DNA from: Saprospirales bacterium
GTDB taxonomy: Bacteria; Bacteroidota; Bacteroidia; Chitinophagales; JADJOU01
Reading direction: 5' to 3'
NCBI GenBank assembly: GCA_947461165.1
Contig: CANHJR010000036.1
Location: forward strand, 1-8,701
DNA length: 8,701 nt
A program made the position numbers and the translations under genes. Below are positions 1 through 5,611 of the stretch, one piece after another; the first letter of the stretch is position 1; the number at the start of each line of letters is the position of its first letter. The notes under the pieces were generated by a model that made no database searches, was not told where the DNA came from, and was given only the letters and a program-made list of their open reading frames with translations.

Positions 1-1
1 A

Positions 2-1054
2 GATAGAGATTTGGGGAAATTATCAAAAGGCAAAGTTTGCGATCAGGTGTTTATAGAGTTTGATTTTATACCTTTGGAAAATGAAATTAAATTCAACTAC
101 ATATTCGCCTCAGAAGAATATAAAGAGTATGTTGGCAGTCGATTCAATGATGTTTTTGGATTTATCATTACCGGTGATGGCAATTTTTGGCAGAATATTG
201 CTCTATTGCCGGGAAAATCAGACCCTGTTACAATCAATAACATTAATCATTTACGTAACTCAGAACTATTTATAAATAACAATTGTTTTGCCAATTCTAA
301 AGTCAAAAAAGAGGTGGATGATATGGCACCGCGAGAACCTTTTATAAGAGAGTTTTTTCAAAAAATATTTGGAGGTGTTGATAAAACTTTTTCAATAGAT
401 AAGGATGTCTATCAAACCCTCAATATGGACCTTTATGAAAACTTTGAGTTTGATGGATTGACCCGTCGCCTTCAAGCAACTTGTTTCTTAACCCCGTACA
501 AGGTATATCATATGAAAATCGCTGTAGGAGATGTTGGAGACCCCATGTTTGATAGCGGTGTTTTTATAGAGCATCAATCCTTTACCGCGACTAAGAATAT
601 CAACGAACCTTTTTTTAAGGACTATCAAAACTTAAGAGGTACTATTAATTTTGATAGCTTGTTTCAGAAAAAAGTTGAAAAACCTATAATCATAGACTCT
701 CCCCGACAAATCGAAGAGCGGTTTGAAATCACAAACGTCAATTTTGATTATAATAAGTTTGATATACCAGATTCAAGTGACCTAAACATCAGAGAACTTT
801 CCATATATCTGAAAAAAAATAAGGAGTACCGAGTCCATCTTTTGGGCTATACAGACAATAAAGGCACCGTACTTTATAACCAAAAACTATCTGAAGAACG
901 GTCAAAATCAGTTCGCAATCTACTTGTAAAATATGGTGTTTCGGATGATAGAATTAACTATATTGGAAACAACTTTGCCGACCCACTGGCAAAGAATAAT
1001 ACGGAAGAAGGAAGAAGCAAAAATCGACGCGTTGAAATTGTTGTTCTGGAATAA
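2..1054 (+). CDS. Choice-of-anchor L domain / OmpA-family C-terminal domain surface protein (5'-truncated)
   Basis: The reading frame is open to the left edge: codons 2-10 read Asp-Arg-Asp, with no stop. The TTG at 11 is therefore not a credible start and the N-terminus, including any signal peptide, is missing. Residue numbers count from that TTG. Residues ~10-195 match a choice-of-anchor L domain, common in secreted Bacteroidetes surface proteins: FASEEYKEYV (32-41), DVFGFIITG (47-55), NIALLPG (62-68), INNIN (75-79), and DVGDPMFDSGVFIE (174-187). Residues ~237-347 form an OmpA-like peptidoglycan-binding domain: VNFDYNKFDI (243-252), GYTDNKG (279-285), LSEERSKSVRNLL (293-305) and GRSKNRRVEI (334-343). 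The TD aspartate and NRR arginine known to bind diaminopimelate in this family are present. The protein is probably an exported envelope protein held to the cell wall by its C-terminus; its ligand is unknown. The queE start follows after 38 bases. Confidence 0.88.
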   Translation, partial: DRDLGKLSKGKVCDQVFIEFDFIPLENEIKFNYIFASEEYKEYVGSRFNDVFGFIITGDGNFWQNIALLPGKSDPVTINNINHLRNSELFINNNCFANSKVKKEVDDMAPREPFIREFFQKIFGGVDKTFSIDKDVYQTLNMDLYENFEFDGLTRRLQATCFLTPYKVYHMKIAVGDVGDPMFDSGVFIEHQSFTATKNINEPFFKDYQNLRGTINFDSLFQKKVEKPIIIDSPRQIEERFEITNVNFDYNKFDIPDSSDLNIRELSIYLKKNKEYRVHLLGYTDNKGTVLYNQKLSEERSKSVRNLLVKYGVSDDRINYIGNNFADPLAKNNTEEGRSKNRRVEIVVLE

Positions 1055-1078
1055 AGTATCTATTCCTATAATTTCTGT

Positions 1079-1086
1079 TATTTTTG
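1079..1086 (+). promoter_or_regulatory. Candidate Bacteroidetes -7 box for queE
   Basis: TATTTTTG fits the Bacteroidetes -7 consensus TAnnTTTG exactly and ends six bases before the queE ATG. I see no TTG at the expected -33 distance, so this is a single-element match in AT-rich DNA. If it is real, transcription would begin at or next to the start codon. The alternative is that queE is read through from the upstream gene. Confidence 0.4.
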
Positions 1087-1092
1087 CCTAGA

Positions 1093-1713
1093 ATGCACCA
1101 ACAAAACGATATAGAGCAGTCCCTTCCAGTGATGGAACATTTCTACACACTACAAGGTGAGGGATATTGGACAGGGAGTGCAGCCTACTTTATAAGGCTT
1201 GGAGGATGCGATGTCGGATGCACATGGTGTGATGTCAAAGATAGTTGGCCTATTGATAAACATCCAAAATTCGCTATTTCTGAAATATCCTCTTGGTTTC
1301 AAAATACAAAAACGACTATTGCTGTGATTACGGGAGGCGAACCAACAATGCACTCATTATCAGGTCTCACATCTGCACTACATCAAATTTCTATTCGAAC
1401 ACATATCGAAACATCTGGTACCAGTCCTCTCACAGGTGATTGGGATTGGATCACTTTTTCTCCAAAAAGATTCAAAAAACCACTATCAGAATATTATTCA
1501 AAATCAAATGAACTCAAAATCATTATAGCACACCGTAATGATTTTCGATGGGCTCTTGAACACGGTTCCAAAATGCACAAAGATGCCTTCCTATATATTC
1601 AACCAGAATGGGATTCCAAGGAAGTACTCGAGTCGGATTGCATCCAATTTGTCAAAGACAATCCTAACTGGAAGCTATCATTGCAAACCCATAAGTATCT
1701 CAATATTGACTAA
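1093..1713 (+). CDS. queE: 7-carboxy-7-deazaguanine synthase QueE
   Basis: QueE is a radical-SAM enzyme that contracts 6-carboxytetrahydropterin to 7-carboxy-7-deazaguanine, a step toward preQ0 and queuosine in tRNA; it acts in the cytoplasm. The 206-residue product shows the family layout: LPVMEHFYTLQGEG (11-24) at the N-terminus; the [4Fe-4S] cluster motif C39-x3-C43-x2-C46 in GGCDVGCTWCD; the SAM-contacting TGGEP (80-84); HIETSGT (104-110); FSPKRFKKP (122-130); and SLQTHKYLNID at the C-terminus. The length is normal for short QueE proteins. I chose ATG 1093: the in-frame TTG at 1084 only adds three residues and lies inside a promoter-like TATTTTTG, and the later Met14 falls inside the conserved N-terminus. 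No queC, queD or queF is in the window, so the rest of the pathway must be elsewhere. The gene ends 34 bases from a convergent neighbour, with no obvious terminator hairpin between them. Confidence 0.95.
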   Translation: MHQQNDIEQSLPVMEHFYTLQGEGYWTGSAAYFIRLGGCDVGCTWCDVKDSWPIDKHPKFAISEISSWFQNTKTTIAVITGGEPTMHSLSGLTSALHQISIRTHIETSGTSPLTGDWDWITFSPKRFKKPLSEYYSKSNELKIIIAHRNDFRWALEHGSKMHKDAFLYIQPEWDSKEVLESDCIQFVKDNPNWKLSLQTHKYLNID

Positions 1714-1747
1714 AACAGGTGCATAATTGAAGTAAATATAAGCTAGA

Positions 1748-3115
1748 TTACTTGCTCTTTCCGATTCCAACCCTTAAACCAAAATTGAAATCAATCGCCT
1801 TATTTTGAGAAGAGGTAACCGCTGAAAGAATAGAGTTGGATCCAAGAAAGAATGGACCAAATCGAAAACCCGCCCCAACGGTTGTCCCCTGAATTTCTCC
1901 AAAAGTCAATGGAATATAAGCTTCAAATAATTTCGTGTAGACTCTCGGTATGATGCTCAAATAATTATCAATTCGAATGGCATTTGGATCATTAGCATTG
2001 TTCATTCTTGCCCTATATTGAAATCCACAATAGATAAATTTCCAAATTCTTGCGTCGCCATACAAATTGAAAGCAGTTGGTAAGGATATTTTCATATTCG
2101 TATCCTTTGGCAATGCAGTGACTGCTCCCGTTGCCTCTATCTTTTGAATTGCATCATCGAGGTCTTTACCTTTAATATCTTTGAGATAGACAATTCCACC
2201 GGGTGCACCTTCAGTGTTCATATTGTATAATCGCATATTCTTAGATTCAAAAGGGTATGCCAATGTCCCAATATCGGTGACCGAGGCACCAATCTTGAAT
2301 ATATATTTGTCAGTGGAAGAATCCATATACGAATAGCTGCCGCCAATATCTAATCCTAGGCCGTTAATACCTCCTATCATATTTTCCCAAACACCATTCA
2401 ACGGATCATTTGAGCCACTATATATAACACCTACATTTGCTGTCGAGTTTTGTATATAGACATCGCCAGTGCTATTCTTGTAGAGATTTACATTCAAATT
2501 ATTGAGATAGGTATTTGCATAGAATCCAGGCAAAAGCAATTTGAATACAGCACCAGCACTTAATGAATGTTTTTTGGATCGATATACCTCATATGCACCT
2601 GATACGCCGATTTCTGCCCAACCAGCGACTGCAGTTGAAATGAGATTGGAATTATTGATACTATATGAAGATGAAAATCCATTATTGATCGAATTGTTGA
2701 GAATCCCATTTGCAAATGCCACGTCGATATTTTGCGCACCACTACCGACGCGAGCTCTTGAGTGCAAAGCCACTGACAATTTTGGAAGTATGGACACGGC
2801 TATAGATGGTCCCATAATATCGATACCTACCCTGAAGTCGACAGGATTGGCTGATGCAGATCGAATCAAGGAGTCAAAATCATCAGAAAAGGATCCTATA
2901 GAGGATGGTGTTAAATTTAGTGCATTATTCGAAATCTGAAAATCGGAACTAAACAAGTTTATATCTACTTTGGATTTCATATTTACTAATTCCGCAGGGT
3001 TCAGTGTCAGTGACATGACGCCCGCTGATTGAGAAGTTGAAAGTCCGACATAATTGTTTTGCCCATAGACAACAACGAATCCAATTGCCATAAAAATAGT
3101 TAAGGAAAATTTCAT
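1748..3115 (-). CDS. Probable outer-membrane beta-barrel protein, DUF5723-like
   Basis: The 455-residue product starts with a Sec signal peptide (Lys2, hydrophobic stretch ~4-17, likely cleavage after Gly18 in VVYG-QNN). The mature part opens with STSQSAGVMSLTLNPAELV (26-44) and VDINLFSSDFQISNN (50-64). This 'NPA...DINLFS' beginning is what I associate with the Bacteroidetes DUF5723 family, which resembles FadL/PorV-type barrels. The rest alternates short polar/hydrophobic strands with Gly/Asn/Ser-rich loops, as expected for a transmembrane beta-barrel, and ends in a strand-like FNFGLRVGIGKSK. The final residue is not aromatic, unlike classical porins. Function is unknown: lipid or hydrophobe transport, or a structural role, is only a guess. 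ATG 3113-3115 is supported by the signal peptide that begins there; the leader is AT-rich with no Shine-Dalgarno. The family name comes from memory of motifs, not a search. Confidence 0.75.
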   Translation of the reverse strand: MKFSLTIFMAIGFVVVYGQNNYVGLSTSQSAGVMSLTLNPAELVNMKSKVDINLFSSDFQISNNALNLTPSSIGSFSDDFDSLIRSASANPVDFRVGIDIMGPSIAVSILPKLSVALHSRARVGSGAQNIDVAFANGILNNSINNGFSSSYSINNSNLISTAVAGWAEIGVSGAYEVYRSKKHSLSAGAVFKLLLPGFYANTYLNNLNVNLYKNSTGDVYIQNSTANVGVIYSGSNDPLNGVWENMIGGINGLGLDIGGSYSYMDSSTDKYIFKIGASVTDIGTLAYPFESKNMRLYNMNTEGAPGGIVYLKDIKGKDLDDAIQKIEATGAVTALPKDTNMKISLPTAFNLYGDARIWKFIYCGFQYRARMNNANDPNAIRIDNYLSIIPRVYTKLFEAYIPLTFGEIQGTTVGAGFRFGPFFLGSNSILSAVTSSQNKAIDFNFGLRVGIGKSK

Positions 3116-3453
3116 ATAATTGTTTTAAATATTATTGTTGTTGTGTGCTTTTTGCTATAAACCCTCAATGGATTTAGCTAAAATAAACGAATGACATTTC
3201 TCACAAATTTTTAATTTTTATGAGTTACCTTATGTAAAAATAACGTTTTTGAACTAATTTCCTAAATCAATATTTGCGAGCATACAACAAACTACTAATT
3301 TTATACTTCATTTATGTCAAACAAAATTGAAAATGCGTTATGACCTAATTAGCTGGCAGTAAAAAATAGGTTTTCGTTTATCATTACATAAATAAGCCAA
3401 ACCCTTAAAATCGATAACACAAACATTGAATTGATTGATTTCAATAGGAATCT
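3116..3453. other. 338-base intergenic region without a recognisable gene
   Basis: The stretch lies between two minus-strand genes: upstream of the outer-membrane protein gene and downstream of the glycosyltransferase gene. It is very AT-rich. I see no tRNA, no convincing ORF (the longest I followed by eye, from ATG 3314, is nine codons), no repeat array and no strong terminator. It must hold the promoter of the outer-membrane protein gene, but a minus-strand TAnnTTTG box (CAAAnnTA on the plus strand) is not present. The closest is CAAATTTT at 3204-3211, with one mismatch. A weak six-pair stem (ATTGAA 3425-3430 with TTCAAT 3439-3444) sits just past the glycosyltransferase stop. Confidence 0.6.
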
Positions 3454-4596
3454 TTACAATAAATTCTTCCAATAACTGGCTATCTGATCTTCAGAAAATT
3501 TATTTTCGAAATAGATCTTTGCCATTTTGGAAATTGACTTTAGCTTTTCAGTATCTTGGTAAAGGGATTTTAGATCATCTGCGAACTTTTGAGGATCATC
3601 AGAAAGTGGATAAATCGTAGAATCTGAGAGAATACCCTCCGCGCCCTTTGTAGTGCTGATTACTGGCATCCCTGCTTGTAAGCATTCTAAAATTTTTATA
3701 CGAATACCAGCTCCACTGAGCAGAGGCACTATGACCAATCTGTGGGTTGAAAACAGGTGTTCCAAGGATTCGAAATTGGTCAAGACCTTAATATTAGGGT
3801 TCAAAGAAGTCCACGATCCTCGCCCTGCTACTGTCAAAGGAATGTCCGATACTCGTGGATAAATCTCTTGAATGAACCAATCCAATCCTTCGCGGTTTGG
3901 AGCCCAATCAAGACTACCAACAAAAAGTATTCCTTCTGACGATTCATTATAAACTTGTTTCTGAGAACCTGATAAGGTTATCGGTATCGCAGTGACCTGT
4001 GAATAGCCAAGTTCTTTTATTGTCATTTCTTCATGATGACTCAGAGTAACAAATTGGTCCACATGATTCAGATGACCGATCTCATATTGGTGAAGCGATC
4101 GAGATAAAATTCGTCCTAACCATCTTGAAGCAAAGGTAAATCGTCCATAATCTCTCCAAATTAAATGTTCAATATTGTGGACCCGATAAATTTTTCGAAT
4201 ATCTGCTGGAACATCCTTTAAGTAATGGGTTACCGCGAGCCCTTGAGCGATAATCGTATTTATCTGATTGGCAGAAATGAGTTCATGCATTCGTAATCGA
4301 AAGTCTTTGGACTCAAAACGAGCAAGCTGAATAGGTAATTTACCCTGAAAATGTGATAAAATATGATCAAAATCAATGGAAGTATCGATGGAAATAGATT
4401 CGATCGTATCAAAATACTCCTGATACAAATCATTTTGGTCTTCATTGACAAAATGTTTGAGTGTATTGAAGCATAAAAAATGAATCTTACACCCTGCTTT
4501 CTTGAGAATTTTGGCGTCCTCAGCAATGACGATACTCTCTCCATCTTTCGGAGGAAAAGGCATTTTTTTACATAAAAAAAGTATGGAAGAAGTCAT
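3454..4596 (-). CDS. Family 4 glycosyltransferase (GT-B fold)
   Basis: The 380-residue protein has the two-domain GT-B plan of retaining family 4 glycosyltransferases, which move a sugar from a nucleotide-sugar donor to a lipid, polysaccharide or other acceptor at the inner face of the membrane. The N-terminal acceptor domain starts ILFLCKKMPFPPKDGESI (5-22), the usual first strand and glycine loop, though with DGE where DGG is more common, and includes YRVHNIEHLIWR (137-148). The C-terminal donor domain has LFVGSLDWAPNREGLDWF (224-241), LTVAGRG (254-260), and the nucleotide-sugar site SGAGIRIKILECLQAGMPVI (294-313) followed by TTKGAEGI (315-322). Lys301 and Glu304 fit the catalytic-region pattern. 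No signal peptide or membrane segment is visible. The start at Met1 fits the first strand; Met12 would cut into it. No other sugar genes are adjacent, so donor and acceptor cannot be inferred. A close alternative is an exopolysaccharide or O-antigen type transferase. Confidence 0.9.
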   Translation of the reverse strand: MTSSILFLCKKMPFPPKDGESIVIAEDAKILKKAGCKIHFLCFNTLKHFVNEDQNDLYQEYFDTIESISIDTSIDFDHILSHFQGKLPIQLARFESKDFRLRMHELISANQINTIIAQGLAVTHYLKDVPADIRKIYRVHNIEHLIWRDYGRFTFASRWLGRILSRSLHQYEIGHLNHVDQFVTLSHHEEMTIKELGYSQVTAIPITLSGSQKQVYNESSEGILFVGSLDWAPNREGLDWFIQEIYPRVSDIPLTVAGRGSWTSLNPNIKVLTNFESLEHLFSTHRLVIVPLLSGAGIRIKILECLQAGMPVISTTKGAEGILSDSTIYPLSDDPQKFADDLKSLYQDTEKLKSISKMAKIYFENKFSEDQIASYWKNLL

Positions 4597-4686
4597 TACG
4601 CGGTCTTAATTCGATATTTTTTTTGTTTTTCTATCAGACTCTTCACATTATTCTGAAAAATATAAGGTTCAATAAAAAATAATTTC

Positions 4687-4694
4687 TATCTTTG
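4687..4694 (+). promoter_or_regulatory. -7 promoter box of rplS
   Basis: TATCTTTG matches the Bacteroidetes -7 consensus TAnnTTTG exactly and lies 22 bases before the rplS ATG, implying a leader of about 15-20 bases. The -33 element is weak: no clear TTG is at the right distance, only GGTTCA near 4666-4671. The 120-base region is shared with the divergent glycosyltransferase gene, for which I see no clear box on the other strand. Confidence 0.75.
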
Positions 4695-4708
4695 CAGTCC
4701 GAAATTTT

Positions 4709-4714
4709 AAAGGA
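4709..4714 (+). promoter_or_regulatory. Shine-Dalgarno-like sequence of rplS
   Basis: AAAGGA ends two bases before ATG 4717. This is the only Shine-Dalgarno-like site next to a start codon in the window. The spacing is shorter than the usual five to nine bases, so its use is uncertain. In Bacteroidetes, A-rich leaders without such a site are normal. Confidence 0.35.
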
Positions 4715-4716
4715 AT

Positions 4717-5076
4717 ATGAGCAGTATATTGTCAGAAGTTAAGAATATGTTAGTCGCAAAGGTAGATCATCCATCATTTACTGAAGGAGATAATATCAGC
4801 GTACATTACAAAATTGTAGAAGGAGCTAAGGAGCGAATTCAGATATATCGTGGGGATGTCATCTATTCAAAGGGAGAAGGTGCTCATCGTGTATTTTGTG
4901 TTCGTAAATTGACTAATGGTGTTGGAGTGGAGCGAATTTTTCCTATCAATTCACCAATGATCGACTTGATAGAAGTGCATAAGCAAGGCCGTGTGCGTCG
5001 TGCCAAATTGTACTACATCAGAGAACTAACCGGTAAGGCTATGAGAATCAAAGAGAAGCGTTCTTCGCAAAACTAG
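4717..5076 (+). CDS. rplS: 50S ribosomal protein L19
   Basis: L19 is a large-subunit protein at the interface with the 30S subunit. The 119-residue product is of typical length. It contains the family core in order: FTEGDNISVHYKIVEGAKER (21-40), the GDVI strand, and FCVRKLTNGVGVERIFPINS (positions ~60-79), followed by SPMIDLIEVHKQGRVRRAKL and YYIRELTGKAMRIKEK, all signature L19 segments. The C-terminus is basic, as expected for an rRNA-binding protein. The ATG follows a perfect TAnnTTTG box and an AAAGGA site, and the gene is followed by a strong intrinsic terminator. It therefore looks like a single-gene transcript, not the rpsP-rimM-trmD-rplS operon known from many other bacteria; none of those partners is adjacent here. 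Confidence 0.98.
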   Translation: MSSILSEVKNMLVAKVDHPSFTEGDNISVHYKIVEGAKERIQIYRGDVIYSKGEGAHRVFCVRKLTNGVGVERIFPINSPMIDLIEVHKQGRVRRAKLYYIRELTGKAMRIKEKRSSQN

Positions 5077-5101
5077 GGTTTTTTAGAATTCAAATGATAT
5101 G

Positions 5102-5133
5102 AAGCGCATTCCAATTGGGATGCGCTTTTTTTT
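5102..5133 (+). terminator. Rho-independent terminator of rplS
   Basis: AAGCGCATTCC (5102-5112) pairs with GGGATGCGCTT (5117-5127) across an AATT loop: eleven pairs with one G-U wobble. Eight T residues follow from 5126, the first two belonging to the stem. It begins 25 bases past the rplS stop. This is the clearest hairpin in the window and separates rplS from the next gene. Confidence 0.92.
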
Positions 5134-5159
5134 GGTCTCATAATTTGCCAAACACATCC

Positions 5160-5167
5160 TATATTTA
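5160..5167 (+). promoter_or_regulatory. Weak candidate -7 box for the RidA-family gene
   Basis: TATATTTA differs from TAnnTTTG only in the last base and lies 18 bases before the ATG at 5186. A promoter is needed here because a strong terminator stands immediately upstream. No -33 TTG is at ideal spacing: TTG 5145-5147 is too near and TTG 5132-5134 slightly too far. Confidence 0.3.
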
Positions 5168-5185
5168 CCAGAAATTCAGAAAACC

Positions 5186-5599
5186 ATGAGCACAATCTTA
5201 ACCGATAAGGCAGCAAAACCATTAGGTTTGTACCCACACTCCAAAAAAGTAGGCAATTTATTATTTCTAAGTGGTATTGGACCACGCAAAGCTGGATCTG
5301 ACCAAATACCAGGGCTATCCCTTGATAAGTATGGCAACTATTTGGCATTTGATTTTGAAGAGCAGGTTCGATCGGTTTTTGACAATGTCAAAACGGTTTT
5401 GGAGGAGAGCGGTAGCAGTTGGAATCAGCTAGTTGATGTCACTGTATACCTCGTCAATATGAAACGTGACTTTCATACATATAATAAGCTCTATGCTGAA
5501 TATTTCGGCGATGCAATGCCCTGCAGAACCACGGTAGAGGTTTCATCGCTTCCCAGTTCAATTTCTATTGAACTGAAGTGCATCGCTACTATCGAATAA
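5186..5599 (+). CDS. RidA family protein, 2-aminomuconate deaminase-like
   Basis: The 137-residue product belongs to the RidA/YjgF/UK114 family, small trimeric cytoplasmic enzymes that hydrolyse reactive enamines and imines. Visible family features are LGLYPHSKKVGNLLFLSGIG (13-32), DNVKTVLEESGSSWNQLVDV (66-85), TVYLVNMKRDFHTYNKLYAE (86-105) and CRTTVEVSSLPSSISIELKC (113-132). Arg114 corresponds to the carboxylate-binding arginine of RidA (Arg105 in E. coli), and Glu129 to the conserved glutamate near the C-terminus. The GIGPRKAG...IPG insertion (31-43) and the NMKRDF segment resemble the subgroup annotated as 2-aminomuconate deaminase in tryptophan/kynurenine and nitrobenzoate breakdown. No pathway gene is nearby, so substrate is uncertain and I give no symbol. 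The leader is A-rich without Shine-Dalgarno. The stop is 12 bases before comEC, so the two are probably one transcript. Confidence 0.92.
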   Translation: MSTILTDKAAKPLGLYPHSKKVGNLLFLSGIGPRKAGSDQIPGLSLDKYGNYLAFDFEEQVRSVFDNVKTVLEESGSSWNQLVDVTVYLVNMKRDFHTYNKLYAEYFGDAMPCRTTVEVSSLPSSISIELKCIATIE

Positions 5600-5611
5600 A
5601 ATGGGCTGAGA

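Noticed and set aside
11..13. TTG at 11 as the start of the first gene
   Set aside because: The frame is open upstream to the window edge, and a start here would leave no signal peptide and cut into the choice-of-anchor L domain. The gene is treated as 5'-truncated.
1714..1747. Bidirectional terminator between queE and the convergent outer-membrane protein gene
   Set aside because: I searched the 34 bases for an inverted repeat with flanking A and T runs and found none.
2541..2939. 132-codon plus-strand ORF
   Set aside because: It lies wholly antisense within the outer-membrane protein gene, whose product has a signal peptide and a family-like opening. The antisense product resembles nothing I recognise.
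3236..3250. AAAAATAACGTTTTT as a hairpin or operator
   Set aside because: Short A and T runs around a six-base palindrome are expected by chance in DNA this AT-rich, and there is no second copy in the window.
3425..3444. Hairpin ATTGAA/TTCAAT as terminator of the glycosyltransferase gene
   Set aside because: The stem has only six mostly A-T pairs, and on the minus strand it is followed by GTTTGTGTTATC rather than a U-tract.
5073..5348. 91-codon minus-strand ORF across the rplS-ridA junction
   Set aside because: It covers the rplS terminator and the start of the RidA-family gene on the opposite strand, and its product shows no recognisable motif.
5601..5603. ATG 5601 as the comEC start
   Set aside because: It is not in the comEC frame; ATG 5612 is the first in-frame start after the RidA stop.
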